Positions 1 through 8,627 of a DNA stretch of 64,000 nucleotides are shown in pieces. Positions within the stretch are counted from its first letter, which is position 1; every line of letters begins with the position of its first letter. Origin of the DNA: JAAYBF01 sp963715445 (GTDB lineage: Bacteria > Actinomycetota > Thermoleophilia > Solirubrobacterales > Thermoleophilaceae); contig OY970240.1 in the NCBI GenBank assembly GCA_963715445.1, positions 310,001 to 374,000 of the forward strand, given 5' to 3'. A program made the translations under genes and the position numbers. A model generated the notes under the pieces. That model saw nothing but the letters and a program-made list of their open reading frames with translations, did no database searches and was not told the origin of the DNA.

Positions 1-454
1 CCTGATGGTGGCCCACGAGATCCCACGCGAACGTCTGGCCGGTGCCGCCGGGCAGGCCGGGCACATAGGCATCGAGCAGGTGGTAGTCGGTCCGGAACGC
101 CTGCAGGCCTCGGATCGTCGCGGCGTCCTTGACGCGCGCCGCCTTCATCACCGTGCAACCGGTGCGGCGTGCGGCCTCACGGCAGTACGCGGGGCCCTCC
201 TCGCCGTGCAGCTGCAGCATCGACAGGCCGTAGCGGTCGGCCGCGAGCGCCACCTCGTCGAGCGTCGCGTTGACGAAGACCCCGACCACCTCGCAGCGCC
301 TGTGCAGCACGGCGCCGATCTCCTCGGCAGCGGCCGGCGAGCAGACGCGTGCGCTGCCGGGCCACAGGATCAGGCCCACCGCCCACGCACCGAGGTCCGC
401 AGCGAGGCGGGCGTCGGCGAGGCTCGTGATGCCGCAGGACTTGACTCGAGTCAC
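1..454 (-). CDS. trpF: Phosphoribosylanthranilate isomerase TrpF, partial at left edge
   Basis: TrpF performs the Amadori rearrangement of N-(5-phosphoribosyl)anthranilate to CdRP in tryptophan synthesis, in the cytosol. Reading from a GTG at 454 the protein begins MTRVKSCGITSLADARLAAD, matching the family opening VKICGIT with the catalytic Cys at residue 7. Further in are VGVFVN, LQLHGEE and LLDAYVPGLPGGTG, which holds the general-acid Asp. About 151 of roughly 200 residues are present and the C-terminus lies outside the window. It follows htrA on the same strand but is separated by a strong hairpin (467-495), so it may need its own promoter. No Shine-Dalgarno sequence is visible before the GTG. 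Apart from the partial trpF, the rest of the trp genes (E, G, D, C) lie upstream at 1834-5784. Confidence 0.9.
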   Translation of the reverse strand, partial: MTRVKSCGITSLADARLAADLGAWAVGLILWPGSARVCSPAAAEEIGAVLHRRCEVVGVFVNATLDEVALAADRYGLSMLQLHGEEGPAYCREAARRTGCTVMKAARVKDAATIRGLQAFRTDYHLLDAYVPGLPGGTGQTFAWDLVGHHQ

Positions 455-466
455 CGGTGAATCGTC

Positions 467-495
467 GCACGCCCGCTCCGCGGGAGCGGGCGTGC
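467..495 (-). terminator. Strong hairpin after htrA
   Basis: A perfect 13-bp inverted repeat (467-479 against 483-495) with a 3-base loop lies between the htrA stop and the trpF start. No T-run follows, so it is either a hairpin terminator of the T-less actinobacterial kind or an mRNA 3'-end stabiliser. It would separate htrA from trpF. Confidence 0.55.
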
Positions 496-532
496 TGTCC
501 TCCCGCGGTCCTGTGCCGGGCCCCGTGAAGGG

Positions 533-1765
533 CTACGGCGCGTCCGGGAAGAGCTCCTGCTCCTCCTGCCCGCCGCTGTCGAGCGATCCCGGGCGCTTGG
601 CGAGCTTCACCTCGACGGTCTTGAGCTCGTCGCCGCGGTAGTACTCGATCTCGACCGTCTCGCCGGGCTCGCGTGAGGAGATCGCAGCGGCCACATCGTC
701 CTGAGTTCTCATCTCCTCGCCCGCGATCTTCACGATCAGGTCGCCGCCGGCGACCAGCTGCTCGCCGATCGGGGTGCGGCCACCGCGCAGCCCGGCCTTC
801 TCGGCGGGGCCTCCCTTCTCGACCGACTGGATCAGCGCGCCGTAGTCGACCTCGAGGTTGAGGTCCCGCGCGATGTCCTCGGTCACGGGAGCCATCTTCA
901 CGCCGAGCCAGGCGCGGTCGATCGACTCGCCCTCCTTGAGCCGCGGCAGGAGATCCTTGGCGGTGTTGATCGGCACGGCGAAGCCGATTCCGACCGATCC
1001 GCTCGACCCGCCGGTCGCGATCTGAGAGTTGATCCCGATGACCCGCCCGCGGGCGTCCAGCAGCGGGCCGCCCGAGTTGCCGGGGTTGATCGAGGCGTCG
1101 GTCTGGATCACGTTCGGGATGCTGAAGCCGTTGGGCGCCTCGATGTTCCGCTGGAGCGCCGAGACGATGCCCGTGGTCACGGTGCGCGTGAACCCGAACG
1201 GGTTGCCGATCGCCACGACTGGGTCGCCCACCTCGATCTTCGAGCTGTTGCCAAGCGGCAGCGGCTGGAGCGTCGCCTCGTCGGGGTCCACCTTCAGGAC
1301 GGCGACGTCGGTCGAGAGGTCCGCGCCGACCACCTCGGCATCGACGAAGTCCCCGTCCTCCTCGAAGCGCACGCGCACCTCGTCCGCGCCGTCCACCACG
1401 TGGGCGTTGGTGACGATCGTCCCCTCCTTGTCGACCACGAAGCCGGAGCCCGTGCCCGATCCCCCCTCGCCCTCAGGCGCGCCGAAGGGCGAATCGGGCT
1501 GCGTGGAGATGCCGCTCGCCTCCACGAAGACGACTCCCTTGCCCTCGCGCTTGTAGATGTCGGAGACGGAGCGGCTGCCGTTGCCCGAGTCGACGACGGG
1601 CTGCGCGGAGACCCCCTCGCTCACGACACGCGTCTGGGTGTCACCCGTGTCGATCACGTCGGTCGCGATCAGCACGGCGCCGATCACCAGCACCAGGAGC
1701 CCGCCGATGGCACCGGCGAGGACGCTCGACAGAGGGGATCGGCGGGGAGGAGTGGTCTCGTTCAT
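533..1765 (-). CDS. HtrA/DegP-type serine protease with PDZ domain
   Basis: This is a membrane-anchored, surface-facing quality-control protease. The 410 residues begin with a short cytosolic segment and one membrane helix (about 14-34), then a linker. The trypsin-like domain (about 70-265) carries the triad His122 (TNAHVV), Asp153 (STDVAVL) and Ser231 (NPGNSGGP). A PDZ domain (about 290-390) follows, and the C-terminus is Lys/Glu-rich. The protein is complete and typical of actinobacterial HtrA. It is inserted between trpC and trpF on the same strand, with no functional link to tryptophan that I can see. A TAATAG hexamer ends 7 bases before the ATG, so it may have its own leaderless transcript instead of relying on the trp operon. 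Confidence 0.93.
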   Translation of the reverse strand: MNETTPPRRSPLSSVLAGAIGGLLVLVIGAVLIATDVIDTGDTQTRVVSEGVSAQPVVDSGNGSRSVSDIYKREGKGVVFVEASGISTQPDSPFGAPEGEGGSGTGSGFVVDKEGTIVTNAHVVDGADEVRVRFEEDGDFVDAEVVGADLSTDVAVLKVDPDEATLQPLPLGNSSKIEVGDPVVAIGNPFGFTRTVTTGIVSALQRNIEAPNGFSIPNVIQTDASINPGNSGGPLLDARGRVIGINSQIATGGSSGSVGIGFAVPINTAKDLLPRLKEGESIDRAWLGVKMAPVTEDIARDLNLEVDYGALIQSVEKGGPAEKAGLRGGRTPIGEQLVAGGDLIVKIAGEEMRTQDDVAAAISSREPGETVEIEYYRGDELKTVEVKLAKRPGSLDSGGQEEQELFPDAP

Positions 1766-1772
1766 GGGTTCA

Positions 1773-1778
1773 CTATTA
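1773..1778 (-). promoter_or_regulatory. Possible -10 of htrA
   Basis: TAATAG lies 7 bases before the htrA ATG, the spacing of a leaderless promoter. It is an imperfect match to TANNNT. Confidence 0.3.
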
Positions 1779-1833
1779 GGCGCGGCTGCTTAACGGGGCT
1801 TAAAGGCAGGACGATCGATGGTACTCGCCCCGG

Positions 1834-2634
1834 TCAGCCCTGCAGCGACTTCTCGCGGCCGACCAGGCGGCGCACCGCGGCCTCCGGGTCGGGCGCCCGC
1901 ATCACGGTCTCCCCGACGAGCACGGCGTCCACCCCCACGCCCTCGAGCTCCTCGATCTGCTCGCGGGTGGCGATGCCGGACTCCGAGACCACCACCTTGC
2001 CCGCCGGCACGTCCACGAGCAGCTCGAACGTGCGCGAGATGTCGACGCTGAAGTCCGTCAGGTCCCGGTTGTTGACCCCGATCACGTCGGCGTCCACGGC
2101 CAGGGCCACCTCGAGCTCGTCGGGGCGGGATACCTCGACGATCGCGTCGAGGTCGAGGGCCCGCGCGCCGGCAAGGAGATCGGCCAGATCGCTCTCGCGG
2201 AGCGCGCCCACCACCAGCAGGACCGCGTCGGCGCCCGCCGCCCGCGCCTCGTAGAGCATGTAGGGGTCGACCGTGAAGTCCTTGCGCAGGATCGGCAGCC
2301 CGGTGGTCCTGCGGGCCTCCCGGAGGTCGTCGAGCGACCCCCCGAAGTGCGCCTCCTCGGTGAGCACGGACAGCGCCGCGGCTCCCCCGCGCTCGTAGGC
2401 GGCGGTGATCTCGGAGCACGCCGAGCCCGGCCTGATCTCGCCGGCGGACGGCGAGCGCCGCTTGTGCTCGGCGATCAGCGACGTGCCTGGGCGGGAGAGC
2501 GCCTCGGCGAACGGCCGGGGATCGGCCGGCTGCTCAGCCAGCACGCGCTCCAGCTCCGACTGGGGGACGCTCGCGCGGCGATGCTCGAGCGCCTCGCGGG
2601 TGGCGCGCACCAGCGCGTCGAGACGCTCGCTCAT
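1834..2634 (-). CDS. trpC: Indole-3-glycerol phosphate synthase TrpC
   Basis: TrpC closes CdRP to indole-3-glycerol phosphate, the step after TrpF. The 266-residue TIM barrel shows IAEHKRRSPSAG (54-65, phosphate and catalytic Lys), LRKDF near 115, VNNRDL near 185 and VVVSESGI near 210, all family signatures. The ATG at 2634 overlaps the trpD stop in an ATGA arrangement, so the two are translationally coupled. The length is normal for a monofunctional enzyme, not a TrpC-TrpF fusion. Confidence 0.97.
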   Translation of the reverse strand: MSERLDALVRATREALEHRRASVPQSELERVLAEQPADPRPFAEALSRPGTSLIAEHKRRSPSAGEIRPGSACSEITAAYERGGAAALSVLTEEAHFGGSLDDLREARRTTGLPILRKDFTVDPYMLYEARAAGADAVLLVVGALRESDLADLLAGARALDLDAIVEVSRPDELEVALAVDADVIGVNNRDLTDFSVDISRTFELLVDVPAGKVVVSESGIATREQIEELEGVGVDAVLVGETVMRAPDPEAAVRRLVGREKSLQG

Positions 2635-3659
2635 GCGGCCAGCTCCCCGGTCCGCGCGACGAAGCGGTCCAGGACGTCGCTCGCGGCGCCCGAGTCGATC
2701 GCCCGCTCGGCCAGGCGGACGCCGGCCTCGATCGAGTCGGCGCCTCCCCCGACGTAGATCGTGGCGCCGGCGTTGAGGACCGTCAGGTCGCGCTCGGCGC
2801 CCGGCTCTCCGGCCACCACCTTGCGGGCGATCCCGGCGTTCTTCTCCGGCGTGCCCGCGGCCACCGCGTCCTGCGGAGACGCGGCGAGGCCCACCGACTC
2901 GGGCGTCACGACGTAAGCCTCGATGCCTCCGTCGCGCAGCTCCACCACGTGCGTCGGTCCCGAGACGCTCAGCTCGTCGAGGCCGTCGTCGCTCGCCACC
3001 ACGAGCGCATGCTCGCAGCCGAGCTCGCCGAGCGCGGCCGCCATCAGGTCCAGGAATCGCCGGTCCGACACGCCGATCAGCTGGCGGGTGGCGCCGGCCG
3101 GATTGGTCAGCGGGCCCAGGAAGTTGAAGATCGTGCGCACCGCCAGCTCCTTGCGGACCGGCACCACGTGCTTCATCGCGGGATGGTGCGCCGGCGCGAA
3201 CATGAAGCCGAAGCCGACCTCGTCGATGCAGGCGCCTACGGACTCGGGGTCGAGATCGATCCGGGCCCCGAGCGCCTCGAGCACGTCCGCGGATCCCGAC
3301 CGTCCGGTCGCCGAGCGGTTGCCGTGCTTCGCGATGCGGCACCCCGCGCCCGCCGCGACGAACGCCGCGGTGGTCGAGACGTTGAAGGTCGGCCGCCCTC
3401 CGCCGGTGCCCGCCGTGTCGACCAGGTCGCTGTGGGAGGTCGCAACCGGCGTCGCCAGCTCGCGCATCGCCCTCGCCATCCCCGCAATCTCCTCGACCGT
3501 CTCCCCCTTGCAGCGGAATGCGATCAGCAGCCCCGCCGTCTGCGCCTCGGACGCGCGGCCCTCCATCACCTCGTGCAGGCAGGCGGTCGCCTCGTCGGCG
3601 CTCAGCGCCTCGCCCCGGCAGAGGCGGTCGATGGCTTCGGTGAGGACGGGGTTCGGCAT
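2631..3659 (-). CDS. trpD: Anthranilate phosphoribosyltransferase TrpD
   Basis: TrpD transfers phosphoribose from PRPP to anthranilate. The 342 residues contain an N-terminal helical domain, then the PRPP-binding DTAGTGGGRPTFNVST (81-96) and KHGNRSATGRSGSADVLEAL (111-130). The ATG at 3659 opens MPNPVLTEAIDRL, the usual family start. A much longer reading upstream in the same frame runs through trpG and is rejected. trpG ends 26 bases upstream and trpC begins within its stop codon. Confidence 0.97.
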   Translation of the reverse strand: MPNPVLTEAIDRLCRGEALSADEATACLHEVMEGRASEAQTAGLLIAFRCKGETVEEIAGMARAMRELATPVATSHSDLVDTAGTGGGRPTFNVSTTAAFVAAGAGCRIAKHGNRSATGRSGSADVLEALGARIDLDPESVGACIDEVGFGFMFAPAHHPAMKHVVPVRKELAVRTIFNFLGPLTNPAGATRQLIGVSDRRFLDLMAAALGELGCEHALVVASDDGLDELSVSGPTHVVELRDGGIEAYVVTPESVGLAASPQDAVAAGTPEKNAGIARKVVAGEPGAERDLTVLNAGATIYVGGGADSIEAGVRLAERAIDSGAASDVLDRFVARTGELAA

Positions 3660-3685
3660 GCGGGCTGCTCTTGCGCGTGAGGCGG

Positions 3686-4300
3686 TCAGAGGGAGAGGAA
3701 GTTCCTCAGTATGGACATCCCGTCTCCCGTCAAGACGGACTCGGGATGGAACTGCACACCCTCGACGGGCAGCTCGCGATGGCGGATGCCCATGATCACG
3801 TCGCCGTGGCCGGCCGAGCGCTCGAGCTCTGCGGGCAGGTCCGGGTCGACGATCAGGGAGTGGTAGCGCCCGGCGGTGAAGGGGCTCTCGACACCAGCGA
3901 AGACCGTGCGCCCGTCGTGGCTGATCTCCGCCGTCTTGCCGTGCACCGGATCGCCGCGCACGACCCGGCCGCCGAAAGCCGTCGCGATCGCCTGATGGCC
4001 GAGGCACACGCCGAGCACGGGGATGCGCTCTTCGCCGAAGCGGCGGATCGCCTCCACCGAGATGCCGGCCTCAGCCGGGGTGCAGGGCCCCGGAGAGACG
4101 ATCAGCCGGCCTCCGCGGCCACGCTCCAAGAGCTCCTCCGCGGTCAGCTCGTCGTTGCGCACGACGTCCACGTCGGCGCCCAGCTCACCGAGGTACTGGA
4201 CGAGGTTGTAGGTGAACGAGTCGTAGTTGTCCAAGACGAGGACCCGAGGGCTCGCACCGCCGGACGCAGGGCCCTCCTGCTCGGGACGATCCCCGCTCAC
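3686..4300 (-). CDS. trpG: Anthranilate synthase glutamine amidotransferase subunit TrpG
   Basis: TrpG is the class I glutaminase that feeds ammonia to TrpE. The 204 residues carry the nucleophile Cys99 in GVCLGHQ and the His185/Glu187 pair in FHPES, with the oxyanion strand IVSPGPCTP near 67-75. About 17 non-conserved residues precede the usual LVLDNYDSFTYNL start. The ATG overlaps the trpE stop (ATGA, 4297-4300), implying coupled, stoichiometric synthesis with TrpE. It could also serve PabB, as TrpG does in some bacteria; no pabB is in this window. Confidence 0.96.
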   Translation of the reverse strand: MSGDRPEQEGPASGGASPRVLVLDNYDSFTYNLVQYLGELGADVDVVRNDELTAEELLERGRGGRLIVSPGPCTPAEAGISVEAIRRFGEERIPVLGVCLGHQAIATAFGGRVVRGDPVHGKTAEISHDGRTVFAGVESPFTAGRYHSLIVDPDLPAELERSAGHGDVIMGIRHRELPVEGVQFHPESVLTGDGMSILRNFLSL

Positions 4301-5784
4301 GGCCAGTCCCCCTGGCGGCAGGCCAGCGCGATCGCCTGGAAGACGGCGCCAGCCTTCGCCTCCGTCTCGCGCACCTCGTACTGGGGATCGGAGTCCACCA
4401 CGATGCCGCCGCCTGCCTGCACGTGGATGCGCCCGTCCTTGACGAGCGCCGAGCGGATGTAGATGCAGGCGTCGAGATCGCCTGTGTAGGAGAGGTATCC
4501 GACCGACCCGCCGTAGGGGCCGCGGCTCACCGGCTCGAGCTCGTCGATGATCTGCATCGCCCTGATCTTCGGCGCCCCCGAAAGAGTGCCCGCCGGCAGC
4601 GAGGCCTCGAGCGCGTCCATCGCGCTGACGCCTTCGCGCAGCGTCCCGGAGACCGAAGAGACGATGTGCAGGACGTGCGAGTAGGTCTCCACGGCCATCA
4701 TCTCGTCGACCGTCACGGAGCCGTACTCGCAGACCCGCCCGAGGTCGTTGCGCGCCAGGTCCACGAGCATCACGTGCTCGGCGCGCTCCTTCTCGTCGGC
4801 GAGCAGCTCCTTGGCGCGGGCCAGATCCTCCTCCACGGTGTCCGCGCGCGGCCGGGTGCCCGCGATCGGCCGCTGCTCCACGTGGCGATCGGTGACCTTC
4901 ACGAGCGCCTCGGGCGAGGCCCCGGCGATCTCGAAGTCCTCGAAGTCGAGGAAGTACATGTACGGGCTGGGGTTGACCGCGCGCAGGCCCCGGTAGATCG
5001 AGAAGGCCTCCACGGGCGCGTCGGCGCTCCAGCGCTGGCTCGGAACCACCTGGTAGACGTCGCCGGCGCGGATGTACTCCTTGCAGCGCTCGACCGCCTC
5101 GGCGTAGCCCGACGGCCCCATGTTCGACTCGAACACGGGCTCCTCGCGGACCGCGGCGGCGGCACGAGGAACCGGCCCGGCCAGCCGCTCGCGAACGGTC
5201 GCTATGGACGCCAGCGCCTGCTCGTAGGCGGCGTCGAGGTCGTCGTCCACGAAGACGTTGGCGAGGATCGTCACCTCGTGACGCAGGTGGTCGAACGCCA
5301 CCAGCACGTCGCTCACCATCAGCGCCATCTCGGGCATCCCGAGCTCGTCCGGGTTGGCCGGCCCGACCTTCGGCTCGGCGTGGCGGACGAGGTCGTAGCC
5401 GAAGAGGCCCACGGCGCCGCCGGCGAACGGAGGGAGCCCGTCGAGCGGAGCGATGCGGTACTGCTCGAGCTCCCGGGCGACGGCCGCATAAGGGTTGTCC
5501 GCCTCGCGCTCCTCGCCGTCCACCGTCAGCCGGCCCTGCTCGAGGCGGATCACAGTGCGCGGGCGGAAGCCCAGGAACGACCAGCGCCCGAAGCGCTGGC
5601 CCTGCTCGGCGGACTCGAGCAGGAACGAGGGGCCATCGCCGCGCAGCTTGAGGTAGGCCGAGACGGGTGTCTCGCAGTCGTCGATGAACGTGTGGCGCAG
5701 CGGCACGAGCGTGTGCTCGCCGGACAGCGCGCGCACCTCCTCGAGCGACGGCGTGACCGCCATCCCCTCAGCGGCGACGGCCAT
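4297..5784 (-). CDS. trpE: Anthranilate synthase component I TrpE
   Basis: TrpE converts chorismate and ammonia to anthranilate. The 495 residues include the tryptophan feedback site LLES...GRWSFLGF near 56-72 and the chorismate-binding domain with MLVDLARNDLGRV, TLSGAPKIRA and GGIVVDSDP. Two ATGs are possible. The first (5784) is preceded by GAGGAG seven bases upstream and lies 17 bases inside hisIE; the second (5763) lacks proper spacing, so 5784 is preferred. No leader peptide or attenuator can fit because the gene begins inside hisIE. Control is more likely at the enzyme (feedback) or at the operon promoter far upstream. Confidence 0.96.
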   Translation of the reverse strand: MAVAAEGMAVTPSLEEVRALSGEHTLVPLRHTFIDDCETPVSAYLKLRGDGPSFLLESAEQGQRFGRWSFLGFRPRTVIRLEQGRLTVDGEEREADNPYAAVARELEQYRIAPLDGLPPFAGGAVGLFGYDLVRHAEPKVGPANPDELGMPEMALMVSDVLVAFDHLRHEVTILANVFVDDDLDAAYEQALASIATVRERLAGPVPRAAAAVREEPVFESNMGPSGYAEAVERCKEYIRAGDVYQVVPSQRWSADAPVEAFSIYRGLRAVNPSPYMYFLDFEDFEIAGASPEALVKVTDRHVEQRPIAGTRPRADTVEEDLARAKELLADEKERAEHVMLVDLARNDLGRVCEYGSVTVDEMMAVETYSHVLHIVSSVSGTLREGVSAMDALEASLPAGTLSGAPKIRAMQIIDELEPVSRGPYGGSVGYLSYTGDLDACIYIRSALVKDGRIHVQAGGGIVVDSDPQYEVRETEAKAGAVFQAIALACRQGDWP

Positions 5785-6367
5785 TGAGCTCCTCGAAGGC
5801 GTCGGCGAAGGAGAGCCCGCGCGAGGCCAGCAGAACAGCCAGGTGGTAGAGCACGTCAGCGGCCTCTTCGCGCAGGCGCTGGTCCGACTCGCCCGCGGCG
5901 GCCCGCGCGACCTCGTCGGCCTCCTCGCGCACCTTGTCGCCGATCAGCGGCGGATCGGCGAGCAGCTCGGCCGTGTAGCTCGACCCCGGGTCGGGAGCCG
6001 CCACGCGCTCGGCGATCGTGCGCTCGAGGGCGGCCAGCGCCTCCGCCGGCTGAGGCTCCGTGTCCCCGCGGTGGAAGCAGGTCCGCTCACCGGTGTGACA
6101 TGCCGGGCCGGTCGGGTCCACGAGGGCGACCAGCGCGTCGGCGTCGCAGTCGTAGCGCAGCGCGCGCACGCGCATCACGTTGCCGGAAGTCGCGCCCTTG
6201 TGCCACAGCTCGGAGCGGGAGCGGCTCCAGAAGTGCATCTCCCCCGTCTCCCGCGTGCGCTCGAGCGCCTCGGCGTTCACGTACGCCAGGGTGAGCACCT
6301 CTCCGGTGCGCGCGTCCTGCATCACGCACGGCACGAGGCCGTCTGAGTCGAAGCGAATCTCATCCAC
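5768..6367 (-). CDS. hisI: Bifunctional phosphoribosyl-AMP cyclohydrolase / phosphoribosyl-ATP pyrophosphatase HisIE
   Basis: This enzyme carries out steps 2 and 3 of histidine synthesis. The N-terminal cyclohydrolase domain (about 1-110) has HFWSRSRSELWHKGATSGN and the zinc cysteines in RYDCDAD, ACHTGERTCF. The C-terminal pyrophosphohydrolase domain (about 112-199) has the metal-binding EEADEV and ADVLYHL segments. The start is a GTG at 6367, preceded by GGGAGG eight bases upstream. Its end overlaps trpE by 17 bases. A lone his gene leading the trp genes suggests the rest of the his pathway lies elsewhere. Confidence 0.95.
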   Translation of the reverse strand: MDEIRFDSDGLVPCVMQDARTGEVLTLAYVNAEALERTRETGEMHFWSRSRSELWHKGATSGNVMRVRALRYDCDADALVALVDPTGPACHTGERTCFHRGDTEPQPAEALAALERTIAERVAAPDPGSSYTAELLADPPLIGDKVREEADEVARAAAGESDQRLREEAADVLYHLAVLLASRGLSFADAFEELNGRRR

Positions 6368-6391
6368 GCCCCAATCCTCCCAGAGCGGGCG

Positions 6392-7279
6392 TTACTCGAT
6401 GCCGAGGCGGTCAAGCAGGGCGTCGTCGGCGCGCCAGCCGCGCCGCACGCGCACACGCAGCTCGAGGTGCACGCGGCGGCCCAGCGAAGCCTCGATCTCG
6501 CGCCGCGCGGCTGTGCCGATCGCCTTGATCATCTTCCCGCCCGCGCCGATCAGGATCCCCTTCTGAGACTCACCCTCAACCCATACTTGAGCCTCAATCC
6601 GGAGCAGGTCGTCGGGGCGCTCCTCGACCGCCGTCACCTCCACCTCCACGGCGTGGGGAACCTCCTCGCGCGTGCGCCGCAGCACCTGCTCGCGCACGAG
6701 CTCGGCGAGGTGGACGTTCTCGGAGAGGTCGGAGCGGGCCTCGGGCGGATAGAGCCACGGCCCCTCGGGCAGCAGGCCCACGAGGTGCTCCACCAGCGCG
6801 TCGACGCCCGTGCCCGTGCGCGCGCTGATCGGGAACACCTCGCCCGGCACCCCCATCTCAGCCGCTTCGGAGAGCGCTTTGACGATCTTCGGATGGTCGA
6901 GGCGGTCGACCTTGTTCACGGCCGTGATCGTCGGCACCCCGGCCGCGCGCGCGGCCCGCGCGATGAAACGATCTCCGGCCCCGCGCCGCCCGGCCCCGTC
7001 GAGGACGAACAGCACCGCGTCGGCATCGGCCAGCGAGCGCTCGACGCGCTTCTGCATCCGCTCGGTCATCGCGTCGCGCGGGCGCTGCACGCCCGGCAGG
7101 TCGACGAGGACGAGCTGCCAGTCCTCACCGGTCGCGATTCCGCGGATCTCGCGCCTCGTCGTCTGGGGCTTGTCGGAGACGATCGCCACCTTGTCCCCCA
7201 CGATGCGGTTGACGAGCGTCGACTTGCCGGCGTTGGGTCGGCCGGCCAGCGCCACGAACCCCGCCCTCGTGACGCTCAT
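6392..7279 (-). CDS. era: GTPase Era
   Basis: Era is the KH-domain GTPase that binds the 3' end of 16S rRNA during 30S assembly. The 295 residues show G1 GRPNAGKS (13-20), G3 DLPG, G4 NKVD and the C-terminal KH motif GKGILIGAGG-type segment (QKGILIGAGGKMIKAIG) near 245. The ATG overlaps the ybeY stop (ATGA, 7276-7279), the classic ybeY-era pairing. hisIE follows after 24 bases. Confidence 0.96.
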   Translation of the reverse strand: MSVTRAGFVALAGRPNAGKSTLVNRIVGDKVAIVSDKPQTTRREIRGIATGEDWQLVLVDLPGVQRPRDAMTERMQKRVERSLADADAVLFVLDGAGRRGAGDRFIARAARAAGVPTITAVNKVDRLDHPKIVKALSEAAEMGVPGEVFPISARTGTGVDALVEHLVGLLPEGPWLYPPEARSDLSENVHLAELVREQVLRRTREEVPHAVEVEVTAVEERPDDLLRIEAQVWVEGESQKGILIGAGGKMIKAIGTAARREIEASLGRRVHLELRVRVRRGWRADDALLDRLGIE

Positions 7280-7659
7280 CGGAGCCGCTCCATGACCTCG
7301 TCCTGAAGCGCGAGCATCTCTCCGCCGTCCACCTCGTGATCGAGCCCGCAGAGGTGCAGAACGCCGTGCACCACCGCCTCCACGAGATCCTCGGTGTGCT
7401 CGGGGCAGACGACGACGTCGCCGAGCTCGCGTGGCCCGGCCGCGGCCTCCTCCACCCCGTCGACGGGAAAGGAGAGCACGTCCGTGGGGGCGTCCTTACC
7501 TCGGTGCTCGCGGTTCAGCTCCTGGATCCGATCGGGCTCCACGAAGGCGATCGCCACGTGCAGGTCGCCCCCCACGCCGGCGCTCGCGAGCGCCGCCCTG
7601 GCCGCCTCCTCGAACGCGATCCCTGGCTCGGGCGCGGCGATGACCTCGATCTCGATCAG
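7276..7659 (-). CDS. ybeY: Endoribonuclease YbeY (rRNA maturation), CTG start inferred
   Basis: YbeY is the zinc-dependent RNase of 16S rRNA 3'-end maturation and ribosome quality control. The zinc motif HGVLHLCGLDH is near the C-terminus, and DVLSFP precedes it. The first conventional start is a GTG at 7575, which would give only 99 residues and remove the family's first beta-strand. Homology-like residues IEIEVIAAPEPGIAFEEAAR continue in frame up to a CTG at 7659, which overlaps the phoH stop as CTGA and follows AGGAGA by a short gap. I therefore infer a CTG start giving 127 residues. The true start could be missed if translation is coupled differently. Confidence 0.85.
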   Translation of the reverse strand: MIEIEVIAAPEPGIAFEEAARAALASAGVGGDLHVAIAFVEPDRIQELNREHRGKDAPTDVLSFPVDGVEEAAAGPRELGDVVVCPEHTEDLVEAVVHGVLHLCGLDHEVDGGEMLALQDEVMERLR

Positions 7660-8627
7660 GCTCTCCTGCGCGGCCGCAGCTCGGGCGCCTGCTGCTCGGC
7701 GTACTCGGTGTACGCGGCGACGATCCGCTGCACGAGCTTGTGGCGCACGACGTCCTCCGACGCGAAGCGCACGAACTCGATGCCCTCCACCTTGGCGAGG
7801 ATGTCGCCGATCACGACTAGGCCCGAGCGCTGGTCCTTGGGCAGGTCGACCTGCGTGACGTCTCCGGTGACGACCATCCGGGAGCCGAAGCCGAGCCTCG
7901 TGAGCACCATCTTCATCTGCTCCGGAGTGGTGTTCTGGGCCTCATCCACGATGATGAACGAGTCGTTGAGCGTGCGTCCGCGCATGAAGGCGAGCGGCGC
8001 CACCTCGATCACGCCGCGCTCCAGGTGCTGGTTGACCCGCTCCGGCTCGAGCATGTCGTAGAGGGCGTCGAACAGCGGCCGCAGGTAGGGGTCCACCTTG
8101 GCCATCAGATCGCCCGGCAGGAAGCCGAGCCGCTCCCCGGCCTCGACCGCCGGCCGTGTGAGCACGATGCGGCTCACCTCACGACGCTGGAGCGCCGCGA
8201 CGGCCATCGCCACGGCGAGGAAGGACTTGCCGGTACCGGCGGGGCCGATGCCCACGGTGATCGTGTTCTCGCGGATCGCGTCGACGTAGTGCTTCTGGTT
8301 GATCGTCTTCGGCGCCACCTTGAGCCCGCGATGGCGCCAGATCACGTCGTCGAGGATCTTGCTCGGGCTCTCGTGCTCCTGCAGGACCGTCCCGATCGCC
8401 TCGATCGTGCCCGGCGCCACCTCGTGGCCCTGGCCGATGAGCTCGGACAGCTCGCGCACCACCGTCTCCCCCATCTCCAGCTCCTCCTTCGAGCCGTCGA
8501 GCGTGAGCACGTTGCCGCGCAGGAAGACCTCGCAGTCCAGGTGCTCCTCGAGCGTGCGCATGATGAGGTCGCCCGGGCCGGCGAGCTCGGTCGCCACGTC
8601 GTTCGAGAGCTCGATCTGCTTGCGCAC
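7656..8627 (-). CDS. phoH: PhoH-family ATPase
   Basis: This is a PhoH-like P-loop ATPase, commonly encoded next to ybeY and thought to act in RNA metabolism. The 323 residues have a KH-like N-terminus (about 20-75), Walker A GPAGTGKS (128-135), Walker B FIIVDEAQN near 225 and TGDVTQVDLP. The GTG start at 8627 shares one base with the yqeY stop (TAGTG). It is coupled downstream to ybeY. The biochemical role in bacteria is not settled; the name rests on the family. Confidence 0.94.
   Translation of the reverse strand: MRKQIELSNDVATELAGPGDLIMRTLEEHLDCEVFLRGNVLTLDGSKEELEMGETVVRELSELIGQGHEVAPGTIEAIGTVLQEHESPSKILDDVIWRHRGLKVAPKTINQKHYVDAIRENTITVGIGPAGTGKSFLAVAMAVAALQRREVSRIVLTRPAVEAGERLGFLPGDLMAKVDPYLRPLFDALYDMLEPERVNQHLERGVIEVAPLAFMRGRTLNDSFIIVDEAQNTTPEQMKMVLTRLGFGSRMVVTGDVTQVDLPKDQRSGLVVIGDILAKVEGIEFVRFASEDVVRHKLVQRIVAAYTEYAEQQAPELRPRRRA

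Noticed and set aside
5785..6391. trp attenuator or leader peptide
   Set aside because: trpE begins inside hisIE, leaving no leader; no run of Trp codons is seen.
7276..7575. ybeY starting at GTG 7575
   Set aside because: Homology-like residues continue upstream to the phoH stop; the short form lacks the first strand.
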